A stretch of DNA of 64,000 nt from Candidatus Vallotiella sp. (ex Adelges kitamiensis) (GTDB taxonomy: Bacteria; Pseudomonadota; Gammaproteobacteria; Burkholderiales; Burkholderiaceae), in assembly GCF_020342435.1 (NCBI RefSeq), contig NZ_CP080504.1, positions 459,698-523,697 on the forward strand. Direction: 5' to 3'. Made by a program: the position numbers and the translations under genes. The notes beneath the pieces were generated by a model. The model had not been told where the DNA came from. It saw nothing but the letters and a program-made list of their open reading frames with translations, and did no database searches. Shown here one piece after another: positions 43,205-57,347 of the stretch (position 1 is the first letter of the stretch; each line of letters begins with the position of its first letter).

Positions 43205-43934
43205 CTTTCTTCCTCAATATTTTTGTTGCAAGGTATATCGAGCTAGGCACACGCACATGGTAACGTACTTAAAAATACTTAGGGGTGAGGTTAATCAGTA
43301 TGCCCAAAGATAACGTAAGGATGCATACGAGGTTTATCGCCTATAAAGAATTTCTATCGTTTTTAAAACTTTTGCTATTTTAGTTATGACTAAATAATAT
43401 AATGGACAGCCTATATAGATTCTCCGGCGATAGTCTAGTAATATCGATAAATATTCGCCTAGATTAATACACTAAATAGATTAAAATATTCACACATTCG
43501 CCCACAATTCTATCGAAATTATTCTGACCTGCATTGAGCTGTTTATGATATATAACGTCTTTATCTACAGCGTACGAAATTACAAGCAATTGTGATTGTG
43601 GATGTTCTAAAACATGTGAATCTAGATTACTTCAATGCATAAGTACACGGTTTCCATCGAGGAACGAAACTGTATTAGAATAGCCAAAATAGCGCACTAA
43701 TTACTCAAAAAATACTACTTGTCAAACATATGTTTGCGCGCTTTTCTTTAATACTGCAATGTTAGGCGATCGAAGCGCACATCTAGAATTTCCTAACACA
43801 AATCGTTTTGGAATAACGGGATTGGCTATCTATCAAGTTAGCTGACAACTCTTAAAAAGAGCTAAGCGATAGCTTATAAAGCATTGCTTAGCACCAGAAA
43901 TAGAGATCTTACCATTTTGTATATATCCGACTAA
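43205..43934. other. Spacer between dxr and bamA where rseP is expected
   Basis: About 730 bases. In relatives the zinc protease gene rseP lies here. I looked for its HEYGH and PDG motifs on the minus strand and found none, so it seems deleted. A terminator for dxr sits at the upstream end, so bamA needs its own promoter in this stretch. Confidence 0.6.
43853..43892 (-). terminator. Intrinsic terminator after dxr
   Basis: On the minus strand GCTAAGC and GCTTAGC form the base of an imperfect hairpin, followed by CTCTTTTTAAG. It begins about 40 bases past the dxr stop. It ends the rpsB-to-dxr gene series before bamA. Confidence 0.7.
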
Positions 43935-45113
43935 TTATGCGTATAGGTATCGAGCTAGCGCTTTTTGAGCCGCCCGACGCGCTCGTGCATCAGTATCTAG
44001 CACTGCATCTAGTGTCGTTAAAACATCGGCCTGTACTTGCTCAAGTACATCACTGATCACTGCTGCGATCGCGGTAAATCTAATATGTCGTGCAAGAAAC
44101 GCTTCAACTGCTACCTCGTTAGCTGCGTTCAACACTGTGCTCGCAGCGCCTCCTTCATTTAATGCCTGTAGCGCTAGCGACAAGCACGGAAAACGCTCAT
44201 AGTCAGGTGGTTCAAAAGTTAGAGTTGCAACTTTTGCTAGATCTAACTCCTCAACACCTGATGTGATCCGCTTCGGAAACGCTAGTGCATGGGCGATGGG
44301 TGTGCGCATATCGGGATTGCCTAGCTGCGCAAGTGTTGAGCCGTCTGCATACGATACTAGAGAATGGATTACACTTTGTGGATGTATTAATACGCGAATC
44401 TGTTCTGGCCGAAGATTAAATAACCAGCTTGCCTCAATTACTTCAAGGCCTTTATTCATCATTGTAGCGGAATCAACCGAGATTTTACGCCCCATAATCC
44501 AGTTTGGATGTTTACATGCTTCCTCTGGAGTTACATTAACTAACGTAAACGGTTCGCGCAGGCGGAATGGACCGCCGGACGCGGTTAGCTGGATTCGGGT
44601 TACTTCTCCATGTAAACTGGGCTCACGAGGAAAACATTGGAAAATTGCATTATGCTCACTATCAATAGGCAACAGGGTAGCACCGCTTGTATGGATCGCA
44701 TCCATAAATAATGCACCAGACATTACTAATGCCTCCTTATTCGCGAGCAGAATCCGCTTACCAGCGCGTGCCGCCGCTAGTGTTGGCTCCAGCCCAGCCG
44801 CACCAACAATAGCTGAAACCACCGTATTGCAGGCCGTATCTGCCGCGACGGATATGATCGCAGCACGGCCATAGTCAACACGAGTCATACAACCTACTTC
44901 GCATAAGCGTTCCCGAAGTTGCGTTGCCGTCTGCGCATCATCAACCACTGCAACATATGGCGCGAAGCGTATACATTGCTGAGCAAGTTTTTCCCAGTTA
45001 TGGTGCGCAGTTAACGCGTGGATAGGAAATCTATCCGGATATCGAGCGATCACGTTCAACGTGCTCTCGCCGATCGATCCTGTCGAGCCCAGAAGAGTTA
45101 CACAATATTGCAT
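43935..45113 (-). CDS. dxr: 1-deoxy-D-xylulose 5-phosphate reductoisomerase
   Basis: Second enzyme of the MEP pathway, forming methylerythritol phosphate with NADPH. The NADPH-binding [12 protein letters not shown] lies at residues 9-20. The metal and substrate region is [12 protein letters not shown], followed by TASGGPFR and [14 protein letters not shown]. At 392 aa it is complete. It lies 10 bases after cdsA in the same orientation and just before a terminator. It complements ispD and ispF at the start of the window. Confidence 0.97.
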   Translation of the reverse strand: MQYCVTLLGSTGSIGESTLNVIARYPDRFPIHALTAHHNWEKLAQQCIRFAPYVAVVDDAQTATQLRERLCEVGCMTRVDYGRAAIISVAADTACNTVVSAIVGAAGLEPTLAAARAGKRILLANKEALVMSGALFMDAIHTSGATLLPIDSEHNAIFQCFPREPSLHGEVTRIQLTASGGPFRLREPFTLVNVTPEEACKHPNWIMGRKISVDSATMMNKGLEVIEASWLFNLRPEQIRVLIHPQSVIHSLVSYADGSTLAQLGNPDMRTPIAHALAFPKRITSGVEELDLAKVATLTFEPPDYERFPCLSLALQALNEGGAASTVLNAANEVAVEAFLARHIRFTAIAAVISDVLEQVQADVLTTLDAVLDTDARARRAAQKALARYLYA

Positions 45114-45123
45114 GATGAATAGT

Positions 45124-45939
45124 TCAACTCAAAAGCAGCATCGCCAGCGGGAGTACAGGTAACAGCCCGTCGATCCGGTCTAACACACCGCCATGACCGG
45201 GCAGTAACTGACTCGAATCTTTCACACCAGCCTGGCGCTTTAACAGCGATTCAAACAAATCGCCAACTATGCTAAAAACGACTAGAAAGCTGAGTGCAAG
45301 TATCGCGCCTACTATTCCGAAACGCTTAACTAATAAGTTTGTTACAGTTAATAGACTGGAATTTACGTAAAACACAAGCAGCGCACCCATAATAGCCGAT
45401 AACCATCCACCGATTGCTCCTCCCCATGTTTTACTAGGACTAATTACTGGTGCCAGCTTGTACCGTCTAAAGCGCTTCCCTATAAAGTATGCGCCGCTAT
45501 CGGCAAGCCAAACAATAAATAATAAGGATAGTACACATGTAACACCAGCCATACGAGTGACCATCACCGTATGCCAACACGCGATGAATAGAACCATTCC
45601 TACTATCAGCAGGAAACCTCGCCATGCACCACTAACTAATATCGGCTTACGCAACAGAACAAATGGCGCCCCGACAATCCAAAATGCTGCGGCTATCCAT
45701 AATGGCGCGTCACCTAGCACTGCGCTAGTTAATATGTAGGCAACCAGCATCACACTAGATAGTACTGAATAGTAAAACGGCCAGATACCCGGCAGTTTTA
45801 ATAATTTACCCCATTCCCATGCGGCAAAAGCAAGTATAAAAGCGATAAGTGAGCCGAAACCACCTAACGGTACACAGAACGTAACTGGTAATAAAACTGA
45901 AAGCATGCTAATCGCTGTAATCATGCGGATTTTTAGCAT
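45124..45939 (-). CDS. cdsA: Phosphatidate cytidylyltransferase
   Basis: Integral membrane enzyme that makes CDP-diacylglycerol, precursor of all phospholipids, including the cardiolipin made by Cls. It has about seven to eight hydrophobic segments. The C-terminal CDP-alcohol signature is visible as [22 protein letters not shown], then [16 protein letters not shown]. At 271 aa it is complete. Its start overlaps the uppS end by 7 bases. Confidence 0.96.
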   Translation of the reverse strand: MLKIRMITAISMLSVLLPVTFCVPLGGFGSLIAFILAFAAWEWGKLLKLPGIWPFYYSVLSSVMLVAYILTSAVLGDAPLWIAAAFWIVGAPFVLLRKPILVSGAWRGFLLIVGMVLFIACWHTVMVTRMAGVTCVLSLLFIVWLADSGAYFIGKRFRRYKLAPVISPSKTWGGAIGGWLSAIMGALLVFYVNSSLLTVTNLLVKRFGIVGAILALSFLVVFSIVGDLFESLLKRQAGVKDSSQLLPGHGGVLDRIDGLLPVLPLAMLLLS

Positions 45940-46733
45940 GAAATCAAATCTACATTTTTCAGCTTTTGAGTAAGTTGTGCGCTAGTGCGCCCAAAGCGTC
46001 GTTCGCGTTTGCGGTATGCGGCGATCGCTTTACTTAATTCTGCATCATTAAACTCTGGCCAAAAAACGCGGGTAAAATAAAACTCAGTATAGGCTAGCTG
46101 CCATAAAAGAAAATTGCTAACGCGCTGTTCTCCACCTGTGCGAATAAACAAATCCGGCTCCGGCGCATACGCCATCGCCAAATGTTGTGCAAAACTCGAC
46201 TCATTTACATTCTGTATGGTGGAGTTTCCATCTATGCATTGCTGCGCAATTTTACGTGTGGCCTGTAAAATATCCCAACGGCCTCCATAATTTGCTGCGA
46301 TAGTGAGTGTCAGACCCGTATTACCCGCTGTCTTAACTTCTGCGTGGTATATCAGCTCCTGCGTTCGGGATTCAAACATTGATAAATCACCGACCACACG
46401 CAGCCTAATATCATTTGTATGCAGATGCAAAATTTCGCGCTCAAGTGCACTGATAAAAAGATGCATTAAGAATGACACCTCGTCGACCGGCCGTCTCCAG
46501 TTCTCAGAACTAAACGCAAACAAAGTTAGAAATGCGGTGCCCTGCGTTGCACATGCCCCAATTATGGCCCGTACTGCCTCGAGTCCTTTTATATGACCTG
46601 AAACACGTGGTAGGTGCCTGCTTTCTGCCCATCGCCCATTTCCATCCATGATGATTGCAATATGTCGCGGTACGTCTGTAACAGACGGTGTGCACACCGT
46701 GGAACTAGTATGTATCATGTCGTCGTTCCGCAT
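45933..46733 (-). CDS. uppS: Undecaprenyl diphosphate synthase
   Basis: cis-Prenyltransferase that makes the C55 lipid carrier for cell-wall synthesis. Signature regions are [15 protein letters not shown] with the catalytic Asp, FSSENWRRP, and the C-terminal [19 protein letters not shown]. The ATG at 46718 (MIHTSST) fits homologues better than the one at 46733, five codons earlier. It overlaps cdsA by 7 bases and lies 57 bases after frr. It consumes the isoprenoid units made by IspD, IspF and Dxr. Confidence 0.96.
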   Translation of the reverse strand: MRNDDMIHTSSTVCTPSVTDVPRHIAIIMDGNGRWAESRHLPRVSGHIKGLEAVRAIIGACATQGTAFLTLFAFSSENWRRPVDEVSFLMHLFISALEREILHLHTNDIRLRVVGDLSMFESRTQELIYHAEVKTAGNTGLTLTIAANYGGRWDILQATRKIAQQCIDGNSTIQNVNESSFAQHLAMAYAPEPDLFIRTGGEQRVSNFLLWQLAYTEFYFTRVFWPEFNDAELSKAIAAYRKRERRFGRTSAQLTQKLKNVDLISC

Positions 46734-46790
46734 TGGCCAGCCGAAAGATGTAAGGCAAATAGGAAGTATCTATGGCACCGCTTTATCGCC

Positions 46791-47354
46791 TCATACTGTC
46801 ATAACTTCTGATTCTTTAATCTGAACTAACTTCTCTATTGCAGCGACAAACTTATTAGTTAGCTTTTGAATTTCGTCTTGCGCTCGCCGCTCATTATCCT
46901 CAGAAATATTTTTATCTTTCAATAATTTTTTTAACTGATCATTCGCATCACGGCGTAGATTACGTACTACTACCTTCGCGCTTTCGCCTTCTGACTTCAC
47001 GACTTTGCTCAACTCTCGTCGACGCTCTTCTGTCAAGACTGGCATTGGCACACGGATCAGGTCACCCAGCAACGCTGGATTCAAACCAAAATTGGATTCA
47101 CGAATCGCTTTCATAACAACTGTAACCATTTTTTTATCCCACGGCTGCACGCTAATCGTGCGAGAATCGATTAGCGCTAGATTCGCAACCTGCGAAATCG
47201 ACACATTCGAACCGAAGTAGTCGACTTGAATGTGATCTAGTAAGCCTATATGAGCTCGACCTGTTCGTATTTTTGTTAGAAAATCATTTTTAAAACCTTC
47301 TAAGGAGCGGCGCATCTTCTGCTCCACGTCTTTCTTAATATCTTCGATAGTCAT
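46791..47354 (-). CDS. frr: Ribosome recycling factor
   Basis: Splits post-termination ribosomes with EF-G. The L-shaped protein has a three-helix bundle plus a small domain. Family landmarks are [41 protein letters not shown], and [15 protein letters not shown]. At 187 aa it has typical length. AGGAGGT (47355-47364 region, minus strand CTAGGAGGTCTG-like) gives a strong ribosome site directly upstream. It sits 82 bases after pyrH, the standard order. Confidence 0.96.
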   Translation of the reverse strand: MTIEDIKKDVEQKMRRSLEGFKNDFLTKIRTGRAHIGLLDHIQVDYFGSNVSISQVANLALIDSRTISVQPWDKKMVTVVMKAIRESNFGLNPALLGDLIRVPMPVLTEERRRELSKVVKSEGESAKVVVRNLRRDANDQLKKLLKDKNISEDNERRAQDEIQKLTNKFVAAIEKLVQIKESEVMTV

Positions 47355-47436
47355 CAGACCTCCTAAACAATATAGCCTAATACTAATAAGCTACACAGGA
47401 ATAGGTTATATTGACGGTTTTTCCCGCCCCGACTGT

Positions 47437-48150
47437 TTATACATGTACTAGTGTGCCTTCGTTACCGCCTTGTACGATACGTTTTAGGGCGCCCGGCTTA
47501 TTGATCGAGAATACCCGGATAGGTAAATTTTGGTCTCGGCATAATGAAAATGCAGTTGTGTCCATCACCTTCAAATTGAGATTGATCGCTTTATCAAAGC
47601 TGATCGTTGCGTAACGTGTAGCCGTCGGATATTTTTTAGGATCGGCAGAGTAGACACCGTCGACTTTTGTGGCCTTAAGAATAACTTCTGCGCCAATTTC
47701 TGCACCCCGTAGCGCAGCGGCGGTATCCGTAGTAAAAAATGGATTACCTGTGCCGGCAGCAAAAATAACAACTCGTCCTTCCTCCAGTTGTCGGATTGCA
47801 CGCCACCGGATATAAGGCTCCACTACTTGGTCCATTCGCAACGCAGACTGCACGCGCGCCTCGATGCCTGCATGGCGGATAGAATCCTGCAGCGCTAAGG
47901 CATTCATCATCGTTGCGAGCATCCCCATGTAGTCTGCCGTTGCGCGATCCATACCCGACGAACCTCCCACCACACCACGGAAGATGTTACCGCCACCGAT
48001 CACGAGAGCGAGCTGACAATCTAACTTTATAACGTTGACGATATCCGCAACGATTCGCTCGATTGTTGTACGCTTAATTCCAAATGTATCATCACCCATC
48101 AGGGCTTCGCCAGAGAGTTTAAGCAGAAGGCGTTTATAGACAGTTGACAT
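47437..48150 (-). CDS. pyrH: Uridylate kinase
   Basis: Amino-acid-kinase-fold enzyme that phosphorylates UMP to UDP. The ATP and UMP sites show as [11 protein letters not shown] near the N-terminus, [10 protein letters not shown], the [20 protein letters not shown] helix (split [11 protein letters not shown]), and [14 protein letters not shown]. At 237 aa it is complete. It lies between tsf and frr, as in nearly all proteobacteria. Confidence 0.97.
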   Translation of the reverse strand: MSTVYKRLLLKLSGEALMGDDTFGIKRTTIERIVADIVNVIKLDCQLALVIGGGNIFRGVVGGSSGMDRATADYMGMLATMMNALALQDSIRHAGIEARVQSALRMDQVVEPYIRWRAIRQLEEGRVVIFAAGTGNPFFTTDTAAALRGAEIGAEVILKATKVDGVYSADPKKYPTATRYATISFDKAINLNLKVMDTTAFSLCRDQNLPIRVFSINKPGALKRIVQGGNEGTLVHV

Positions 48151-48355
48151 GGCAGATATTCGCTTGCACCGTGAAAAACTTCAGGGCTATATAGGAGAAA
48201 TGCGTTTCGGATTAAGCACTGAAAATGCACCGTGACAACTAACACGTACTCAGACGCATAATAATGCGCCGATGCGACGCGGGTTGTCGCTAGCCGGAAG
48301 CATATAAGAGTAGCGCCATACCCGCATAGGTTCGCTACCACTCACGCATAACAGC

Positions 48356-49234
48356 TTACTTCTTTTGTTCTGCGGCAACCTGCGCAGCCACTTCAATCTC
48401 GAAATTGTCATGATGCTTCTCAACACCTTCCCCAAGCATAAATAGTGCAAATCGCCGCACTACTGTATTCGTTTCCTGAAGCATCTGTTGGACTGTCTGC
48501 TTATCGTTTTTCACAAATGGTTGGTTAAAGAGCGAAACCTCCTTCAAGTATTTTTGAACGCTGCCCTCGATCATCTTCGCGACGATATCAGGCGACTTCC
48601 CTGACTCGGATGCCTTCTTCTCAGCAATGCTACGTTCTTTCATAATTAGTTTAGCTGATACGTCGTCTGATGAGAGGGACACTGGTTTCATCGCAGCGAT
48701 ATGCATTGCAATATCCTTACCAACCTGCTCATTAGTGCCGTCGTATTCAACTAGCACACCAATGCGTGTTCCATGTAAGTATGACGCTAGTTTATACTTA
48801 GTCTCAAAGCGCACAAATCGGCGAATCGTTATGTTTTCTCCAATTTTTCCAATCAGTACGGTGCGTACTGTATCCACTGGTGAACCATCTAGTAATAACG
48901 TGGACAGCTTGGCAACGTCCGATGGATTCTGAGTAGCAACTAATTTCGCGACTTTTTTTGCGAAGGAAATAAAATTTATGTTCTTTGCCACGAAATCTGT
49001 TTCGCAGTTCAATTCGACTAAGGCACCACTGTCACCAATGAATGATTCGATTACGCCTTCCGACGTCATGCGTACTGCTGCCCTGCTAGCTCTGCTTCCG
49101 AGTCTTACTCGGAGCACCTCCTCAGCACGAGTCATAGCACCATCAGCCTCAATCAACGCTTTCTTGCATTCCATGATTGGCGCATCGGTTTTTGCGCGTA
49201 GCTTTGCAACCATGGTTGATGTAATTGTCGCCAT
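48356..49234 (-). CDS. tsf: Elongation factor Ts
   Basis: Nucleotide exchange factor for EF-Tu. The N-terminal UBA-like module begins [19 protein letters not shown] and has MECKKAL. The core has TDFVAKN ([15 protein letters not shown]), and the C-terminal module ends in [11 protein letters not shown]. At 292 aa it is complete. It lies 174 bases after rpsB, with an intrinsic terminator in between, which suggests attenuation or separate promoters for the two genes. Confidence 0.97.
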   Translation of the reverse strand: MATITSTMVAKLRAKTDAPIMECKKALIEADGAMTRAEEVLRVRLGSRASRAAVRMTSEGVIESFIGDSGALVELNCETDFVAKNINFISFAKKVAKLVATQNPSDVAKLSTLLLDGSPVDTVRTVLIGKIGENITIRRFVRFETKYKLASYLHGTRIGVLVEYDGTNEQVGKDIAMHIAAMKPVSLSSDDVSAKLIMKERSIAEKKASESGKSPDIVAKMIEGSVQKYLKEVSLFNQPFVKNDKQTVQQMLQETNTVVRRFALFMLGEGVEKHHDNFEIEVAAQVAAEQKK

Positions 49235-49351
49235 TGTCTACCCCTTGTAAATCTATTGAACTATCGATGGTCTATATAATGCGTGGATATTATTTCAATA
49301 TACTGTCGCATGACACAGCAGAACCCAGGGTATGAGAGTAATGTCTCTCCT

Positions 49352-49377
49352 AAAAAAAGGGGGCTCAATGAAGCCCC
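49352..49377 (-). terminator. Intrinsic terminator between rpsB and tsf
   Basis: On the minus strand GGGGCT and AGCCCC form a 6-bp stem with a 6-base loop, followed by CC and seven T. It lies about 30 bases after the rpsB stop. Such a site would set a lower level of tsf than rpsB unless tsf has its own promoter. Confidence 0.8.
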
Positions 49378-49408
49378 ATTGCTTAACTAGATGCTAACCC
49401 ATCAAGAA

Positions 49409-50155
49409 TCATACTTGCTCGTTGAGCCTGACGAATTCATTGTTGCCGCTCACCGCTTGTATAACGTCGTTTAGCGCGTTTTCTCGACCCTCAAGAATTG
49501 CGTCAGTAATACCTTGCGCATATAAAGCAACGGCCTTACTTGCATCGTCATTGCCTGGGATTACATAGTCAATACCATCTGGCGCGTGATTCGTATCCAC
49601 AACCGCAATAATTGGCACGCTAAGCTTCTTTGCTTCTGTAATAGCGATTTTATGATAACCAACGTCAATAACGAACACTGCATCTGGTATGCTTCCCATG
49701 CTTTTTACACCACCGATCGATTTTTGCAACTTTTCCATCTCACGCTCGAACATCAACGCCTCTTTCTTGCTCATTTTTTCAACTTCGCCGGATTCAATAA
49801 CCGCTTCCATGTCTTTAAGCTTTTTAATTGAAATTTTTAGTGTCTTAAAGTTTGTCAACATCCCACCGAGCCAGCGGTTATTCACGTACGGCATCCCGGC
49901 TCGTATCGCCTCTTTTTCGATCGTGTCGCGTGCTTGGCGCTTTGTACAGACGAATAGAATTGTGCCCTGGTTAGTCGCGATTTGACGCGCGTATTTCAGC
50001 GCATCGTTATACATTGGCAAAGTCTTTTCAAGGTTGATGATATGAATCTTGTTGCGATGACCAAAGATAAATGGTGCCATCTTTGGGTGCCAAAATCGGG
50101 TCTGGTGACCAAAATGTACACCTGCTTCTAACATGTGACGCATTCTCACCGTCAT
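49409..50155 (-). CDS. rpsB: 30S ribosomal protein S2
   Basis: Ribosomal small-subunit protein at the head-body junction. Conserved S2 signatures are [45 protein letters not shown] and [20 protein letters not shown] (split [12 protein letters not shown]). The frame is open four codons further upstream, but GGAG at a good spacing before ATG 50155 and homology ([12 protein letters not shown]) decide the start; the product is 248 aa. It leads the series that continues to dxr. Confidence 0.97.
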   Translation of the reverse strand: MTVRMRHMLEAGVHFGHQTRFWHPKMAPFIFGHRNKIHIINLEKTLPMYNDALKYARQIATNQGTILFVCTKRQARDTIEKEAIRAGMPYVNNRWLGGMLTNFKTLKISIKKLKDMEAVIESGEVEKMSKKEALMFEREMEKLQKSIGGVKSMGSIPDAVFVIDVGYHKIAITEAKKLSVPIIAVVDTNHAPDGIDYVIPGNDDASKAVALYAQGITDAILEGRENALNDVIQAVSGNNEFVRLNEQV

Positions 50156-50167
50156 AAAATTCTCCAT

Positions 50168-50237
50168 AAGGGTTCAGGTCTTAAGCCAGCTGCTGTATTA
50201 CATCTGTATCGCGTAACACCCTTAAATTAGCCGGCTT
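50168..50237 (-). promoter_or_regulatory. Candidate structured leader of rpsB (possible pseudoknot)
   Basis: Two complementary pairs interleave on the minus strand. AAGCCGGCT (50237-50229) pairs with AGCTGGCTT (50191-50183), 9 bp with one G-U. AAGGGT (50223-50218) pairs with ACCCTT (50173-50168). The order 1-2-1'-2' is that of a pseudoknot. The last strand ends just before the ATGGAG ribosome site, so folding could control S2 translation. S2-dependent autoregulation through the rpsB leader is known in gamma-proteobacteria; its extension here is inference. Confidence 0.45.
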
Positions 50238-50269
50238 GTAATTAATAAAATTAATTGAAATACAGTAAA

Positions 50270-50300
50270 ATTGTACCACATATGCACTTACCTAAGTTAA
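50270..50300 (-). promoter_or_regulatory. Possible rpsB promoter
   Basis: Minus-strand TTAACT (50300-50295) and TACAAT (50275-50270) are separated by 19 bases, a long but possible spacing. They lie about 115 bases before the rpsB start and upstream of the structured leader. The match is modest. Confidence 0.28.
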
Positions 50301-51562
50301 GTGCGTTAATTGTATATAGAAAAATAATTAGTGTATTCTATTTTCTGTAGCTAGCGCATGCTAGCTATTGCTTACTGTGTAATTTTAGTAATTTAACGAA
50401 GGCTTTTCTTATTTAGAGAGTAACACTTACTTTTTAAGTTTCTTTTTATCGAATAAATAAAATAAGATAAACTAATTATAAATACCCTTCAAACGGCGTC
50501 TAGATAGCAGATAGCGACACACCTCATCTAATTACCGATTTCGCTGAAATAGAGTTTGGTATAGGAGATTGAAATAGTTTACAATTCTATGCTTAAAAAA
50601 TCCTTATATTGTATTAATTAGTATAAGCAAGGTAGTAATTATCAATTCTACGGACAGATTAGCCCGTACGACTATGTCTTTTCTCAATTCTTTTCCAGAA
50701 AAGACAGTGTTTCTCTATGCTTCGTGTGCTGATAAATATATAAGAATATATAGACAACATAAGTATTATCTTCTTAGACTAAAGTATAGCGATATATTTC
50801 ACATACGGAACCTACATAATAAAAATATTATAATATGTCAGGAAAGTTGAGTTTAAGCATAGATTATTTATTGTTATATTTTCGGATTTTTACAAAGCAC
50901 AGATTTCATTTTCAAAAAACAATGAGTATTCTCATCTTCTCAAGACAGAGAGGATTAAAGTTCAAACAGTTTGTATAACGGATTGCCATATAATCTCAGA
51001 TTAGTGAGATATATCAAACTTGAGTAAGTAATTGTAGCACCGTCGCTAAGATTTCTATGTCTTACATATATACTGAGTCTGTCTCTAACGAGACAAATGC
51101 ATTTTTGCAATGTAAAACATGTTATTATCCTGATTAAAAATCGATTTTTCTTGAAAATCGAATAGCTTGTCAGGCTAGCTATATTTTATACTAAACCCCA
51201 GGTGGGCGTGGCTTTTCAATCGATGCTTACTAGGCTCACAAATAAAATCGAAGCATAAAGTGTAAGTCATATTTATGAGCTATCTTATGCGATTACATAT
51301 TATCGAGGACAGATAGAAGCATAATTATAAAAAGGCTAATATTAGTAATACTGATAGTGCTCAGAAAAACTATAATTTATACGTTAGCATTCTTGTTTAG
51401 CCGTTCTCTTAGAGAAATTAGTCGATTTTTGCAGCACACATATGCTCTACATTCTGCTCGTTTCTATAATGACAACGCCTACCGTACATTTTATTTCTTA
51501 TCTGCGCACAGCATAGATGCAATAATGCAGCATAACTTTGTACTTTTACCCAACGTGTACAT
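50301..51562. other. Divergent spacer between rpsB and map
   Basis: About 1.3 kb, very AT-rich, without a gene I can recognise. Small hairpins are visible, for example TAGCTAGC/GCTAGCTA at 50348-50367, TGTCTTTTC/GAAAAGACA at 50675-50706, and TCGATTTT/AAAATCGA at 51141-51161. An open frame at 51357-51596 resembles no family and overlaps the map start. Confidence 0.55.
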
Positions 51563-52372
51563 ATGCCCGTCATTATTAAAAACGAATACGATATAGCTAA
51601 AATGCGTATTGCATGCCGTCTTGCAAGCGAGGTGCTAGATTACATCACGCCCTTCATTAAGCCTGACATTACCACTAGCGAACTAGATAAACTTTGTTAT
51701 GAATATATGCTTTATCAGCAGCATACAGTTCCTGCACCGCTTAACTACCAGCCGTTTGGCTATCCACCGTATCCGAAAGCAACCTGCATCTCTGTAAATG
51801 ATGTGGTTTGTCACGGTATTCCTAGCAATAAAAAATTAAAAAATAATGACATACTAAATATCGACATTACAGTGATCAAAGACGGTTACTTTGGCGACAC
51901 GAGCCGAATGTTTATCGTCAACTCGGGATCGATCCTGTGCAATCGGCTCGTACAAGTCACCTACGAATGCATGTGGCTCGGTATTGATCAGGTGCGGCCT
52001 AGCGCGCACCTAGGCGATATTGGGTACGCAATCCAGCATCACGCTGAAGCACACGGATACAGCGTCGTACGAGAATATTGTGGCCACGGTATTGGCAATG
52101 TGTTTCATGAAGAGCCACAAATCCTGCACTACGGCCATCCCAGTACTGGTATGCAGATCCAGCCAGGAATGATCTTTACTATCGAGCCCATGATTAATGC
52201 CGGGCGCCGCGAGATCAGGACGATGTCAGACCAATGGACCGTCAGGACACGCGATCATAGTTTATCCGCGCAATGGGAGCACACGGTACTAGTAACGCAA
52301 ACTGGATATGAGGTATTAACTATATCAGCTAATACCCCAGCTAAGCCGATGATTATCACAGAGTGTGTTTAG
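51563..52372 (+). CDS. map: Type I methionine aminopeptidase
   Basis: Removes the initiator methionine from new proteins. Pita-bread fold with the five metal ligands. They are found in LNIDITVIKDGYFGDTSRMF (two Asp), EYCGHGIGNVFHEEP (His), FTIEPMINAG (Glu) and SAQWEHTVLVT (Glu). At 269 aa it is complete and starts MPVIIKNEYDIAKMR like homologues. It is divergent from rpsB, the usual pairing. In relatives glnD follows map; here it is absent. Confidence 0.96.
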   Translation: MPVIIKNEYDIAKMRIACRLASEVLDYITPFIKPDITTSELDKLCYEYMLYQQHTVPAPLNYQPFGYPPYPKATCISVNDVVCHGIPSNKKLKNNDILNIDITVIKDGYFGDTSRMFIVNSGSILCNRLVQVTYECMWLGIDQVRPSAHLGDIGYAIQHHAEAHGYSVVREYCGHGIGNVFHEEPQILHYGHPSTGMQIQPGMIFTIEPMINAGRREIRTMSDQWTVRTRDHSLSAQWEHTVLVTQTGYEVLTISANTPAKPMIITECV

Positions 52373-52894
52373 GCTACTAAACTGTACCCACTGCTATATA
52401 GCCGCACTATCTTATACACTATTCATTACGTAGAGCAGTCATGCCGATCAGGTGCAGAGCTACTTGTTAATCTGTATTTAATGAAATAAGTCCATCTATA
52501 AGCTTCGATGCTATAATTAGTATGTTCTTTTTGAGGACTCAAAATAAACTAATGAAGACAAGACTTTATTTTTTAAATGAAATAAAGCGCTGTTTTGATA
52601 AAGTCCCATGCAGAAATAGCTCCCGCGGGGCGCCACCTAGAAGCTATAAATATCTGCGATATTACACCACAAGAAAAGTTTTCTTGTGTACTTTGTATGA
52701 GAGTACTTGATACACAAACTTTCTTTACAGCATTATCAACATACGCATTTCCCCATACGCTCTCGGGCTAAAACTGAAGCGCGGTGAAGTCTGCGCTGCT
52801 GGCTGCATATATTATCTCTCAATAGGTTGATATGGCTCCAGCAATTGCCTTATCTAAAATTCCTCAATATGCATTAATCGTGGGCACGGTATGA
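52373..52894. other. Spacer between convergent map and ligA
   Basis: About 520 bases. One hairpin at 52668-52688 is listed separately. An open frame at 52522-52710 holds a small GC-rich island (CTCCCGCGGGGCGCCACC) but has no recognisable homology. I expected glnD after map and saw no remnant. Confidence 0.5.
52668..52688. terminator. Hairpin between map and ligA
   Basis: CACAAGAAAA and TTTTCTTGTG are exact complements with a one-base centre, giving an almost perfect palindrome. The A/T-rich arms on both sides suit a bidirectional terminator for the two convergent genes, although it is about 300 bases from map and 200 from ligA. Confidence 0.45.
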
Positions 52895-56058
<3,164 letters not shown>

Positions 56059-57273
56059 GTGAATCCGCGGCTCAACCTCCTGCAACCATATCCTTTTGAA
56101 AGGCTGCATGCGCTATTCAGCGGTGTGACGCCTTCTCCGGCATATGTTCCGATTAATTTTAGTATCGGTGAGCCAAAGCATCCAACACCGGCATTTATTC
56201 GCGAGGCCGTGCAGGCTTCGCTCGATGGATTGGGGTTATATCCGGCAACTGCTGGCGCATTGCCACTGCGGCATACGATCGCACTGTGGTTGCAGCGGCG
56301 CTATAGATTGCCCTCAGTGGATCCAGCTACCGAGGTGTTACCAGTGTCTGGGTCACGCGAGGCATTATTCGCATTCGCGCAAACAATTATCGACTCAAGC
56401 TATACAAATGCCGTAGGATTTCAGCCTGTCGTACTATGCCCAAACCCAGGATATCAAATCTACGAAGGTGCAGCGCTGCTTGCTGGCGCTCAGCCATACT
56501 ACGTAAATAGTGATCCAGCATATCGTTACGTGTGCGATTACAGTACAGTACCAGATCATGTCTGGACACGCACACAGCTCCTGTATGTGTGTTCGCCAGG
56601 TAATCCGACTGGAGCGGTGCTAGATCTAGATAATTGGAGGGAGATTTTCTCGCTGTCCGATCGCTTCGGTTTCACAATTGCCTCAGATGAATGTTACTCT
56701 GAAATATATTTCGAAGAATGTAGCCCGCCAATCGGCGGGCTACAGGCTGCCCATATACTAGGCCGTAGCTTCGAGCGCATCGTCATGTTTTCCAGTTTAT
56801 CTAAGCGTTCAAATATTCCCGGAATGCGTTCTGGGTGCGTCGCCGGCGATGCGTCGCTTTTGAAAAACTTTCTCTTATTCCGAACTTATCATGGTTCAGC
56901 ATTAAGCCCTGTCTACCAAGCTGCGAGCATCGCTGCGTGGGGCGACGAGCAGCATGTATTCGATAATCGTCAACGGTACGTTGAGAAATTCTCCGCCGTT
57001 ACTCCGATGCTAAGCGAAGTATTAGATATCACGATGCCCGACGCTGGTTTTTACCTATGGGTGCGGGTTTCATGCACTGGATTAGATGATTGTACATTCG
57101 CACGCCGCCTATACGCCGCTCATAATGTTACTGTTTTGCCGGGATCATATCTTGCTAGAACTGTGTACTGTACTAACCCAGGATGTGACTATGTGCGCAT
57201 CGCACTAGTTCCCGATAAATCAAAATGCATAGAAGGCATTCGCCGTATCGTAGAGTTTTGTAAAAGCCTATAA
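56059..57273 (+). CDS. dapC: N-succinyldiaminopimelate aminotransferase
   Basis: PLP-dependent class I/II aminotransferase of the succinylase branch to meso-diaminopimelate and lysine. The PLP lysine is in MFSSLSKRSNIPGMRSG; PGNPTGAVLD and the ASDECYSEIYF aspartate/tyrosine site are also present. It starts with GTG at 56059 (MNPRLNLLQPYPFE), matching the start of homologues. At 404 aa it is complete. It is followed by dapD and dapE in the same orientation, which supports the assignment over a generic aminotransferase. Confidence 0.92.
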   Translation: MNPRLNLLQPYPFERLHALFSGVTPSPAYVPINFSIGEPKHPTPAFIREAVQASLDGLGLYPATAGALPLRHTIALWLQRRYRLPSVDPATEVLPVSGSREALFAFAQTIIDSSYTNAVGFQPVVLCPNPGYQIYEGAALLAGAQPYYVNSDPAYRYVCDYSTVPDHVWTRTQLLYVCSPGNPTGAVLDLDNWREIFSLSDRFGFTIASDECYSEIYFEECSPPIGGLQAAHILGRSFERIVMFSSLSKRSNIPGMRSGCVAGDASLLKNFLLFRTYHGSALSPVYQAASIAAWGDEQHVFDNRQRYVEKFSAVTPMLSEVLDITMPDAGFYLWVRVSCTGLDDCTFARRLYAAHNVTVLPGSYLARTVYCTNPGCDYVRIALVPDKSKCIEGIRRIVEFCKSL

Positions 57274-57347
57274 CGCGCTAACATATACTGCAATAGTAGC
57301 TTATATGAGCATTGCATCGATATTAACCATACTTGAGTTATCAATCT

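Noticed and set aside
51357-51596. Frame upstream of map
   Set aside because: It overlaps the map start in another frame, has no recognisable domain, and lies in AT-rich spacer; probably chance.
52522-52710. 62-residue plus-strand frame with a GC-rich patch
   Set aside because: The patch is intriguing, but there is no ribosome site, no known family, and the end of the frame runs through a terminator-like hairpin.
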